A stretch of 32,693 nt of DNA from Pelagibacteraceae bacterium AG-390-D18 (GCA_003279715.1 QCGY01000004.1:1-32693); one strand, 5' to 3'; counted from the stretch's first letter, positions 15,319-22,888 are shown. Program-made: numbers and translations. The notes: a model not told the origin generated them from the sequence alone.

Positions 15319-17643
15319 CTACTTTATTTCCTCCCATTGACTTAATTGTTTATCACGTGCATTTTTTTCTTTATAGATAGACATAAATTGCCAAACCAAA
15401 GGTGTAATAGGTATTCCAATTACTAATACTGCAAGAATTTTATATAATGAATATCCTACAGAATAAAATATTGAAGCCCAAAGTGCTACAGCAATAGTTA
15501 CTATGTAAATATATGGAGCAAATCTTTTATAATTTGCTTTCTCACCCATATTAAGGAATAAAAAATATTGGACTAAAAATACCGCTAGAATACTAAAGGC
15601 AAATTGAGAATATCCTGAAGTTGCAGTTTCATAAAAAAATCTTTTTGTCCCTTCGTATTTAATTTGAGAAAGATCTCCGATATTTAATTCACTTATTATT
15701 TTAGGTTGATAAAAAGATGGATCATTTGGAACAAAAGTATTACCACCAATAAAATAAGTACAAATTATTGCAAGAATACCAAATCCAAATATATATACAT
15801 TAGTTAAGTTTTTTATTTTTGAATGAACAAATGGGGCCGTTATAACAAATAAAAGTAAAACAACTAGTATTACCCCATATCCCTGAATGCCAAAAAAGCT
15901 ACTATCAGTGCTTTCAACTAAATTATTATATGAAACACCTTTTAAAACAATTAAAGATATAGCTGCTAGAAAAAATAAAAGCGCTGTAGATTTAGTACGT
16001 GGACTAAATTGAGGAAGCATTGATATTACAATTAGAGATGCCAACAAAACAATTCCAGCAAAATAAATAATACTATAAGTAGTTCCAGAAATAAGAGAAC
16101 TCTCAAGAACATTTGGGAAGTAATTTATTTTTTCCAAGCTAAAGTATTGAGGAGCAGAAGTTTCAATACTACTTACTTGATTAGAGTTTAAAGTTATTTT
16201 TTCTGTATCTTTTAATATGTCTTTTTCTTTATCGTCGGGGTCAAAAATTAAACCAGCTGCCATTATGACTACGATAATTACAAAAGAAATCGTGGATGGA
16301 TTTCTATGGGCTGACAATAGGTAAAGCAACAAAGCAACGAATGCTATTCCTAAAATTACATAAAACACTATAGTTCCTGGTGTTTCAGTGAATTGAACTA
16401 CGCCATGACCTGCCAACGAGCCACCTTTAGCAGTTCCAGTTCCTGTTGTTGCCCCAGCTTCAGAGTCCTCAACTATAATATTTCCTGTTGAATCTACTTT
16501 TCTTACTTTTGATCCTCTTACATCATTTTGAGATTTTTCATCAGTTTCAACTATTTTCTCTATAATAATTGGTTGATCATACACTTGATGTAATACTACA
16601 AATAATCCTGCAAATGCCATTAAAATGAAAAAAACCATTACCGATAAACCCTTTGTTACTCTTGTGACATAAGGGAGAATAAGACTAACTAATAATGCTA
16701 TAACCAAAACTGCTCCATAAGATAAGTCCGAAACAAAACTTTGAAGTCTTTCAAATCTAAAAGTAACCAAGATATAATTTATAAGGTATAAGTTTAATGC
16801 ACCTAAAATTGCTCCAAACGCACCTCCACGCCCACCAGCCAAACTTGCGCCACCTAGAACTAAAGCAGTAATACCTAGTAATGTGTATTTAGTTCCTTGT
16901 AGTGGGTCTCCAGATCCAACAAGAGCCGTAAAACATATTGCAGAAAGAGCTGCAAAAATTCCTGCTATCATATGAGCAACTATTCTTACAAGGTGAATTT
17001 TTACACCGCTTGTAAAAGCTGCACGTTCATCTGAACCCATTAATTTTAGATGACCCCAAAAAGCCGTATGAGTAATTATATAAAATAATATTGTCGCCAA
17101 TATCATTAGAAGAAATATAGGGTTTAGAATTGTAAATCCTTCTCCCCATGGAAGCAGCCAGTCCGGAGCTATTCCACCTGGTCTTGGTAAAATTACGATA
17201 TTTATTCCAGCAAATGCTAAATATCCAGCTAGAGATACAATTATTGGTGAAACTCTTACAAAACAAACAATTAAAGCATAGAAAAGCTGCCAAATTAATC
17301 CCATTGCTATTGCATAAACAAACCAGCCAATTGGAGTTTGTAAATATCCAGCAGCATATAGTTGAATACTACTTACATTTATAAAACCCATGAAAGGACC
17401 AATAGACAAATCAACCCCACCTCTTCCGGCCATAGCTATAAATGTTAGAGCGTAAGTGGTTAAAATTAAAGGAGCAGTAAGCATTATCGCACTTCCTATG
17501 CCTGATTGTGAGATAAGTATTGGACTTCTAATTAAAGCAAAAATTAATAAAGCAAAAAAAATAAAAATGGGCACCATTAGATACTTATTTGAAGAAGTAT
17601 CTACACTAGATCTATAAGTTTTTAACTTTTCAATTATTTCCAT
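15319..17643 (-). CDS. RbsC-type (CUT2) ABC permease with long C-terminal membrane extension
   Basis: A 774-residue protein more than twice the usual permease length. Residues 1 to about 340 are the RbsC-like core: LTTYALTFIAMAGRGGVDLSIGP near 60-85, then LLGITALVLGGASLAGGRGGAFG near 255-280. After TM segments ending near residue 355 come a charged, Gly/Thr-rich loop (DEKSQNDVRGSKVRK and GATTGTGTAKGG), two more TMs, a second polar loop and at least six further TMs to the end. I know no standard domain for this extension. It could be a receptor for the binding protein or a platform for partner proteins. Gene order (ATPase, 169-residue protein, this permease, second permease, pxpA) ties it to import of the PxpA/carboxylase substrate. 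Confidence 0.82.
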   Translation of the reverse strand: MEIIEKLKTYRSSVDTSSNKYLMVPIFIFFALLIFALIRSPILISQSGIGSAIMLTAPLILTTYALTFIAMAGRGGVDLSIGPFMGFINVSSIQLYAAGYLQTPIGWFVYAIAMGLIWQLFYALIVCFVRVSPIIVSLAGYLAFAGINIVILPRPGGIAPDWLLPWGEGFTILNPIFLLMILATILFYIITHTAFWGHLKLMGSDERAAFTSGVKIHLVRIVAHMIAGIFAALSAICFTALVGSGDPLQGTKYTLLGITALVLGGASLAGGRGGAFGAILGALNLYLINYILVTFRFERLQSFVSDLSYGAVLVIALLVSLILPYVTRVTKGLSVMVFFILMAFAGLFVVLHQVYDQPIIIEKIVETDEKSQNDVRGSKVRKVDSTGNIIVEDSEAGATTGTGTAKGGSLAGHGVVQFTETPGTIVFYVILGIAFVALLLYLLSAHRNPSTISFVIIVVIMAAGLIFDPDDKEKDILKDTEKITLNSNQVSSIETSAPQYFSLEKINYFPNVLESSLISGTTYSIIYFAGIVLLASLIVISMLPQFSPRTKSTALLFFLAAISLIVLKGVSYNNLVESTDSSFFGIQGYGVILVVLLLFVITAPFVHSKIKNLTNVYIFGFGILAIICTYFIGGNTFVPNDPSFYQPKIISELNIGDLSQIKYEGTKRFFYETATSGYSQFAFSILAVFLVQYFLFLNMGEKANYKRFAPYIYIVTIAVALWASIFYSVGYSLYKILAVLVIGIPITPLVWQFMSIYKEKNARDKQLSQWEEIK

Positions 17644-17648
17644 TTTTT

Positions 17649-18158
17649 TTAATCAAAATAAACTACTTTTATTTTATCAATCCCAAATTTATTTTTAAGT
17701 TTTTTTTCATTCTCATTTATTTTACTGTAATCAATTACTCTAATTTTTTCGTTTAGCTCGTTATTTTTTTCTTGATCTGAATTTCTTTTTGGAATTATTT
17801 TATTAAACTCTTCATGGTCTTTCGATGAATAGTTTGATTTGAGATTAATTTTTTTTTGTATTTTTTCTGTATTATTATGTTCAGAAAAACTATCTAGTTG
17901 ATCAAATTTTTGAAAGTCTGATGGGCTATAATAGTTTATCTCTTTTTCCTTATCATTTTCATTATATTTAGTGGCTTTTTGATCAATCTTTAAAATATTA
18001 TTAAAATAATTTTTATCAGAATTAGCATACTTAATAATATGATTATTTGATTGAATATTATTTTTAAGGTTAGAATTAAATTTTCTAAAATTATTTAATT
18101 TTTCAAAATTTATTTCATCTTCATCATTATAATATTTATGTTTATTCTCTGTTTTCAT
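17649..18158 (-). CDS. Unrecognised Lys/Asn-rich repeat protein, candidate adaptor or scaffold
   Basis: 169 residues from the ATG at 18158, which overlaps the ATPase stop (TGATG). A TTG one codon earlier is also possible. I recognise no family. The protein is hydrophilic and probably largely disordered, with no signal peptide or TM. It has four copies of Y-x3-D-x3-F-x2-[IL], starting at Tyr10, Tyr44, Tyr77 and Tyr110, plus a degenerate one at Tyr65. The same pattern occurs twice in the linker of BC-PxpB. Its tail has IRVIDYS (139-145) and ends IKVVYFD (163-169); paired motifs of this kind also end PxpC and the ABC ATPase. Placed between transporter genes and sharing both motif classes with enzymes, it looks like a bridge between transporter and carboxylase complex. 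That role is inference. Confidence 0.75.
   Translation of the reverse strand: MKTENKHKYYNDEDEINFEKLNNFRKFNSNLKNNIQSNNHIIKYANSDKNYFNNILKIDQKATKYNENDKEKEINYYSPSDFQKFDQLDSFSEHNNTEKIQKKINLKSNYSSKDHEEFNKIIPKRNSDQEKNNELNEKIRVIDYSKINENEKKLKNKFGIDKIKVVYFD
17796..18131 (-). repeat. Four Y-x3-D-x3-F-x2-[IL] protein repeats
   Basis: Copies at 18096-18131 (YNDEDEINFEKL), 17991-18029 (YANSDKNYFNNIL), 17895-17930 (YSPSDFQKFDQL) and 17796-17831 (YSSKDHEEFNKI). Tyr, Asp and Phe are invariant and the spacers between copies vary (34, 33 and 33 residues from Tyr to Tyr). The near-regular 33-34 residue period suggests an array of binding sites joined by flexible spacers. Confidence 0.72.
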
Positions 18159-19903
18159 CAAAAAGTTTTAACTTTTATTTTATTATTATTCTTATTGTTA
18201 TTTTCATCATCAAAATTTACTATTTTTACAATCTTTCTTCCTTCAGGTTCGGTTTTATTTTCAGCTTTATTTTTTATTATTGCTGAAACATTAGGTTTAG
18301 CTGAAATAGTTGTTTCACCAACCCCAGCGGTTTGACCAAACATTCCTTCAAGTAAACTATCAGCATTAATTTTATCATTTTCAAAAATATCAAATATTGT
18401 CCCATTTCTAAAAACTATAACTTTTGGACATAGCCCAATAAATTCTTCTAGTTCACTTGATAAGAAAACAACTGTGTTACCTTCCTCAACATATTTTCTT
18501 AAATGAACATACAGGTCTCTTTTAGTGCTTATATCTATGCCTCTTGCTGGATCATTTAAAATAAGAACTTTTGGATGCTGTGCAAATGATCTTGCTATCA
18601 TTACTTTTTGTTGATTTCCTCCACTTAGTGAACCAATTAGATTATCACTTGGGCCAGTTTTAATATTTAATCTTTCTACTTCCCAATCATAAATTCCATT
18701 CAGTTCCATCCAGTTAATAAAACCTAAAAATCCTGCTCTGCTAGTTTTTTTGTAAAGAGGTACAACTAAATTTTCATAAATACTTAAGTTAGGAAGTATT
18801 CCTTCTTTTTTTCGATCACCAGAAACAAATGATATTCCATTTTCTTTTGCACTTTCTAAAGAATTATATTTTAAAAATTTTTCATTTGAGTCTAAAATTT
18901 CAATAGTCCCACCATGAGATTCTTGTACACCTGCTAAAATCTTAACAAAGTCATCTTGTCCATTACCATCAAGACCTGTTATGCCTACAATTTCTCCTTT
19001 TTTGACTTCAAAATTGATAGGTTTGCTGTCTGGCCAAACAACTAAATTTTCTGCTCTCATTACAACTTTATCTGTTTTAGTTTGCATAGCTATTGAAGTG
19101 GATTTTTCTCCTGTTTCTTCTCTACCAGTCATTAAGCCTATTAAATTTTTTTCATTAAGATCTTTTTTTTCTAACACCCCTACATCTTTACCATCTCTCA
19201 TAACAGTTGCTTTATCACTTATTCGTACTAGCTCAGCAATTCGGTGAGTAACAATGAAAATTGCAACTCCTTTGTCACGTAACTCTCTCATTTTTTTAAA
19301 TAATCTTTCAGTGGAATCAAAATCAAGAGCAGCTGATGACTCATCTAGAATTAATACTTTTGTATTATCTCTCAAGAAAGCTCTAGCAATTGTTATCCAT
19401 GCTTTTATGGGAAGTGATAAATTAAATGCCTGCGTATATGGATCAACGTATTCACCAACAAGATCTTCCATAATTTCTTGAGCTTTAAGCACTTTTTCTC
19501 TTTGGGTTAAATTTTTGTACCAAAAATCATCTGAGCCAACAAATAAGTTGTCTACTACTGATGACTCTTCAGCTATCATTACTTCTTGAAAAACTGTTGC
19601 AATTCCCATGTTTCTCGCCATTACAGGGGAAGTAGGAGTTTGACCAAGTATTGAAACTTTACCTTTATCTACTGGCAAAACTCCAGACATTGTTTTTGCT
19701 AATGTGCTTTTACCACAGCCATTTCCTCCAACAATTGCATGAATTTCACCAAAATTTGCATTGAAATTTACTCCGTTCAAGGCCTTGGTCACACCAAAAT
19801 ATTTGTGAACATCTTGGACATAAATATCACCTTGGACAGTTTTTGACTTCTCAGACAACACCTCTTTAGAGGTGTTGTCTTCTATATTTTTTTCAGCACT
19901 CAT
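18158..19903 (-). CDS. Sugar-type (RbsA/MglA-like) double-NBD ABC ATPase with added C-terminal tail
   Basis: A 581-residue protein; RbsA-like proteins are about 500. NBD1 has Walker A GGNGCGKST (59-67) and LILDESSAALD, but its signature reads LSLPIKAWITIARAF instead of LSxGxxQ. NBD2 has a degenerate Walker A (GLDGNGQDDFVKIL, no Lys-Ser/Thr), a normal LSGGNQQKVMIARSF and LILNDPARGID. Only the composite site from NBD1 Walker A and NBD2 signature looks canonical. The degenerate NBD2 Walker A is common in this family; the NBD1 signature is odder. Residues from about 520 form a polar tail with VKIVNFD (559-565) and end IKVKTF (576-581), like the tails of PxpC and the 169-residue protein. It energises the two long permeases. 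It starts 15 bases after the binding-protein stop. Confidence 0.88.
   Translation of the reverse strand: MSAEKNIEDNTSKEVLSEKSKTVQGDIYVQDVHKYFGVTKALNGVNFNANFGEIHAIVGGNGCGKSTLAKTMSGVLPVDKGKVSILGQTPTSPVMARNMGIATVFQEVMIAEESSVVDNLFVGSDDFWYKNLTQREKVLKAQEIMEDLVGEYVDPYTQAFNLSLPIKAWITIARAFLRDNTKVLILDESSAALDFDSTERLFKKMRELRDKGVAIFIVTHRIAELVRISDKATVMRDGKDVGVLEKKDLNEKNLIGLMTGREETGEKSTSIAMQTKTDKVVMRAENLVVWPDSKPINFEVKKGEIVGITGLDGNGQDDFVKILAGVQESHGGTIEILDSNEKFLKYNSLESAKENGISFVSGDRKKEGILPNLSIYENLVVPLYKKTSRAGFLGFINWMELNGIYDWEVERLNIKTGPSDNLIGSLSGGNQQKVMIARSFAQHPKVLILNDPARGIDISTKRDLYVHLRKYVEEGNTVVFLSSELEEFIGLCPKVIVFRNGTIFDIFENDKINADSLLEGMFGQTAGVGETTISAKPNVSAIIKNKAENKTEPEGRKIVKIVNFDDENNNKNNNKIKVKTF
19853..19880 (-). 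promoter_or_regulatory. Perfect 12-bp hairpin inside the start of the ABC ATPase gene
   Basis: Arms 19853-19864 and 19869-19880 are perfectly complementary around a 4-base loop, about 24 bases downstream of the ATPase start codon. It encodes DNTSKEVLS. No U-run follows, so it is not a standard terminator. It could protect the upstream binding-protein mRNA from 3' decay or slow ATPase translation, giving excess binding protein. Confidence 0.6.
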
Positions 19904-19919
19904 ACTTAATTATAAGTAT
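19902..19919 (-). promoter_or_regulatory. 7-bp hairpin over the binding-protein stop / ATPase start junction
   Basis: ATACTTA (19902-19908) pairs with TAAGTAT (19913-19919) around an ATTA loop. The structure covers part of the ATPase ATG and the edge of the preceding stop codon. It may make ATPase translation depend on ribosomes finishing the binding-protein gene. The stem is AT-rich and weak. Confidence 0.35.
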
Positions 19920-21121
19920 TAGTGAGATTTTGGATCGTATTTTGTAGGATCGCTTGGATTCTCAAAGAATGCTTCTACGTATTCTTTAGGAGCCCATTTA
20001 TCCATTCCAGGATTATCCCAACCAGTAGAATTTCGATCACAATCTTCATTTAAGATTTCACTGATTTCATCGAAATTTTTTGTAGCTGGACCAACTAATA
20101 TAGACTGAATCATAGGACTTTGACCTTGCAAAGTTCTAATCATTACATCCATACCTAGCTCAACTTCATCTCCCGGAGGCCATGCATATATTGCTTCATC
20201 AATATATCCTGGGTTTTGTCTCCAATAACATAATGCACCAAGTTCTCCTCCTAATGCAATTGGTGGAATTGGATCAAGTCCAGACTGAAGTAGGGCCTGC
20301 AAAGTTCCAGTTTCTCCTGAAGATTGAACAGCAATACCATCAACTTTTTTTGTATTTGTTGATAACCATTGTGACAGTTCTTTTTGAGCAACTTGCGAAG
20401 TCCAGTTATGTGCTAGTTGTCCAACAACGTTTACATCAGGGAATTCTGACAACGCAGCTAGTACCCCTTTGTTTTGTTGGTCTGAAGCAGAATAACCTGG
20501 TATTCCTTCGATAACTATAACATTACCTTTTTCACCAATAAGCTCAGCCATCCATGCACCTACATAGTAACCAACTAATCTGTAATTAACAGATGTGTTG
20601 ATTGAATACGGAGATGTTGTAAAGCCTGTAAATGATAATGTAGGTATACCTTTTTCCCAACCATACTTAATAGTAGTGTTAAGAGCAGTTATATTAGAGC
20701 AACATATAATAATTGCATCAACTTTACCCCCATCTATCATTTGTCTCATTTGCTGAATTTGTAATGAGTCATCTAAGTTTGATTGAGTAATTACAATCTC
20801 ATCAACCATTCCTAGTGCTTTCCACTTAGGATATACAACTTCCATTAATCTTTCCATTGCACCTTTTCTCCAAGTGTTTCCAGCATACGTACTAGCGTAA
20901 CCAATAGTCCACGGTGGTTTTCTAGGACTTTTCCATCCTTTCATTACCGCAGGTCCTAAAGGTTGGTCTTTATCCATAAAGTCCATGTTATAAACATAGT
21001 CTCTCATTTCTTGTGGAACTTTTTTTAGACACTCTGTGCACAATTCACCTGAATTTGCTGTGCTAAATATTCCAAGAAGTGAAGAAAACATAATAACATA
21101 GATCAGTTTAGTTATTTTCAT
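19919..21121 (-). CDS. Periplasmic sugar-type (RbsB-like, type I) solute-binding protein
   Basis: A 400-residue precursor with a signal peptide (MKITKLIYVIMFSSLLGIFSTANSG) and predicted cleavage after about residue 23-25. The mature protein shows the periplasmic-binding fold of the ribose/galactose group: WTIGYASTYAGNTWRKGAMERL, then NLDDSLQIQQMRQMIDGGKVDAIIICC, and later ENGDEV-type substrate-domain features around GIAVQSSGETGTLQALLQSG. A CxxC (CTEC) sits just after the signal. A strong ribosome site, GGAGG (21127-21131 on the + strand as CCTCC), precedes the ATG by five bases, fitting high expression. It is the first gene of the twelve-kilobase minus-strand operon. The ligand is probably the substrate of the PxpA/carboxylase enzymes, not a sugar, by context. 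Confidence 0.88.
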   Translation of the reverse strand: MKITKLIYVIMFSSLLGIFSTANSGELCTECLKKVPQEMRDYVYNMDFMDKDQPLGPAVMKGWKSPRKPPWTIGYASTYAGNTWRKGAMERLMEVVYPKWKALGMVDEIVITQSNLDDSLQIQQMRQMIDGGKVDAIIICCSNITALNTTIKYGWEKGIPTLSFTGFTTSPYSINTSVNYRLVGYYVGAWMAELIGEKGNVIVIEGIPGYSASDQQNKGVLAALSEFPDVNVVGQLAHNWTSQVAQKELSQWLSTNTKKVDGIAVQSSGETGTLQALLQSGLDPIPPIALGGELGALCYWRQNPGYIDEAIYAWPPGDEVELGMDVMIRTLQGQSPMIQSILVGPATKNFDEISEILNEDCDRNSTGWDNPGMDKWAPKEYVEAFFENPSDPTKYDPKSH

Positions 21122-21333
21122 GTACCCCTCCTTTATTAATAATGTTACTTTCTCATGTAAGAAAAATTTTTTCTACGATTTAAATATTGCTAATTTTTAT
21201 ATATAATTTTTATAGGTTAAATTTTCGTTTGTTTTATATGCAAAAAATGATCTAAATTAGATTAAGTATATGTTAAAAAAATATTCTATTAAGAGTTGAA
21301 TAAAATTATTTTTTAACACAAAATAATTTTTAT
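21122..21333. promoter_or_regulatory. Divergent intergenic promoter region (212 bp)
   Basis: An AT-rich spacer between the binding-protein operon (left, - strand) and the small exported protein (right, + strand), so it should carry both promoters. A TATAAT hexamer lies at 21202-21207 on the + strand without a convincing -35 partner. A near-palindrome of GTAAGAAAAA/TTTTTTCTAC type at 21157-21176 lies 36-55 bases upstream of the binding-protein ATG and could be an operator or part of a leader structure. I see no riboswitch-like pattern. Confidence 0.4.
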
Positions 21334-21648
21334 ATGAAAAAATTTATTTTTATTTTTATTTTTATCCTTCTAGTCCCTTCAAGAGTTTTCGCAGATTATA
21401 TTTTAGAGCCAGCCAATTGTACTTTAAAAAAACAAAATAATTGTGGAGCTTATCTATATAACAATAAAACAGGCGCAACATATTTTTGTACTTTAGAAAA
21501 TTGTAAAGAAATTATGCCTGCTTTAGAAGAATATGCTGTAGAGGAAACTAAAGGTAAAAAAGACTCTAAAAAATCTAAAATTCCCAAATTTAAGAAAAAA
21601 GAGAAAAAAAAATCTAAAATTCCAAAATTTAAAAAAAAATCTGAATAA
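21334..21648 (+). CDS. Small exported protein with lysine-rich repeat tail
   Basis: A 104-residue protein with a clear signal peptide (MKKFIFIFIFILLVPSRVFA, predicted cut before Asp21). The mature part has four Cys (around NCTLKKQNNCGAYL and YFCTLENCKE), which could form two disulfides in the periplasm. The C-terminal third is very basic and holds two copies of SKIPKFKKK (residues 81-89 and 94-102) with a 13-residue period. I know no family. The basic tail could bind nucleic acid, acidic polymer or phospholipid head groups. It stands alone on the + strand and ends six bases before the convergent stop of the next gene. Confidence 0.65.
   Translation: MKKFIFIFIFILLVPSRVFADYILEPANCTLKKQNNCGAYLYNNKTGATYFCTLENCKEIMPALEEYAVEETKGKKDSKKSKIPKFKKKEKKKSKIPKFKKKSE
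21571..21648 (+). repeat. Two tandem 39-bp repeats encoding the Lys-rich tail
   Basis: Units 21571-21609 and 21610-21648 are closely similar DNA repeats beginning AAATCTAAAATTCC; the second runs into the stop codon. They encode KSKIPKFKKK twice. Such exact tandem units can arise by slippage or recent duplication. Confidence 0.7.
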
Positions 21649-21654
21649 TTTAAT

Positions 21655-22125
21655 TTAGTCTTTTGATTTTAATTTTTTAGTCTCTGCAATGGTTATTTCA
21701 ATTGCTGATCTAATTTCATTACAAAAATTTAGATCATCTCCAATAAAAGTTCCCTTTATAAAGCTTTGATTGGCAACTCCATTTTCTTTCATAAAATCCA
21801 TATAATCAGATACCTGAGTGCCCACACTGTTTTGGTATTCTTTTTCTACATCTTGATAATTCTTTTTTTTTATTTTTGCTAAAGTGAGAATGCCAAATGG
21901 ATACAAGTAATTAGCTGTTGCAAAAAAACTCTTTGATAATTCTGGATGATCTTCTCTTGTTATTTCTGTTATTGCAGAATTTAAAGAAACACAACTTTTA
22001 ATAATTTTGTAGGTTAAATTGTCGTCTTCAAGAAGCTCTTGTATATTATAAAAACCTAATCGCTCAACTTTTGCTGCAAATAAAGGTGTGGTAAAAATTA
22101 TAAAAATAATTATTAGTTTTCTCAT
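21655..22125 (-). CDS. Hypothetical exported protein
   Basis: A 156-residue precursor with signal peptide MRKLIIIFIIFTTPLFAAK. The mature region is mostly helical and polar, with two Cys (KSCVSLNS and NFCNEIRS) far apart that might pair. I recognise no family. It starts one base after the class II aldolase stop codon and is probably its operon partner, though a periplasmic protein and a cytoplasmic aldolase have no obvious shared role. It converges with the Lys-rich exported protein. Confidence 0.6.
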   Translation of the reverse strand: MRKLIIIFIIFTTPLFAAKVERLGFYNIQELLEDDNLTYKIIKSCVSLNSAITEITREDHPELSKSFFATANYLYPFGILTLAKIKKKNYQDVEKEYQNSVGTQVSDYMDFMKENGVANQSFIKGTFIGDDLNFCNEIRSAIEITIAETKKLKSKD

Positions 22126-22126
22126 A

Positions 22127-22852
22127 TTAATCTCTGTAACTCATATCCTCTTTATCAAGTATCTTTTTTATTTCATTTAAATGTTGTTCACCCATATTTA
22201 CAGGATAATTTTCCCATTCTTGTGCTGTTTTTTCAGCGACCTCTGAGCTTACTATATTTAATTCTTTGTTAGTAGAAAGTGCTGTTAAATATGTTTCACA
22301 GGCTTTTTCAAAATAGTATAATTCATCAAATGCTTCAGCAACAGTTTGACCTAAAGTTAATATTCCGTGGTTCGCAAGAAGCATAGAACGATTATTTCCA
22401 ATAGCTGACGCCATTTTATTTGACTCTTCTTCAAAACCTAGTCCTCCAAAATCATTATAAATTGAAACACGGTTATAAAACCTCATAGTATTTTGATCTA
22501 TTGGTTGTAATACAGGGTTTTTTAAGGCTGATAATGCTGTAGCATATTTTGAATGAACATGAAGTATGCACCTAGCATGAGGAACTTTTTTATGGATTGT
22601 TCCGTGAATATTTAATGCTGTTGGATCAACTAGTTCAGGCTTTTTTTTAATCTCATCAATTTTGTCTTGTTCTACTAAAACCATGTCACTAGCTTTAATT
22701 GAGCTAAAGTGTAATCCAGAACCATTAACATAAAAATCATTTGAATTAGGAAGACAAACACTAAAATGATTAGCTATTCCTTCGTTCATATTAAGTCTAG
22801 CTGTCCATCTAAATGCTGCTGCTAAATCTTGTTTTAATTCATTTATTTTCAT
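22127..22852 (-). CDS. Class II aldolase/adducin family protein
   Basis: A 241-residue protein of usual family length. The zinc-site HVHS (LHVHSKYATALSAL) and the later LLANHGILTLGQTVAEAFDELYYFEKAC are both present, as is VNGSGLHFSSIKASDMVLV near residue 40-55. Members include fuculose-1-phosphate aldolases, epimerases, decarboxylases and many uncharacterised enzymes, so the reaction is not fixed by motif. It is transcribed divergently from the BKACE gene with only 36 bases between them, so it may be co-regulated with the carnitine module. No ribosome site is visible before its ATG, and initiation may be near-leaderless. Confidence 0.85.
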   Translation of the reverse strand: MKINELKQDLAAAFRWTARLNMNEGIANHFSVCLPNSNDFYVNGSGLHFSSIKASDMVLVEQDKIDEIKKKPELVDPTALNIHGTIHKKVPHARCILHVHSKYATALSALKNPVLQPIDQNTMRFYNRVSIYNDFGGLGFEEESNKMASAIGNNRSMLLANHGILTLGQTVAEAFDELYYFEKACETYLTALSTNKELNIVSSEVAEKTAQEWENYPVNMGEQHLNEIKKILDKEDMSYRD

Positions 22853-22888
22853 TTTTATTAATCTAGAGTATATTTTTTCATTATTAAA
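22853..22888. promoter_or_regulatory. 36-bp divergent promoter spacer with overlapping -10 candidates
   Basis: The + strand reads TATATT at 22869-22874. The - strand reads TATACT over the same bases (22867-22872). These could be the -10 boxes for the rightward BKACE and leftward aldolase genes. Any -35 boxes would fall inside the opposite coding regions, and both mRNAs would have leaders of only a few bases. If correct, the two polymerases would exclude one another. Confidence 0.4.
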
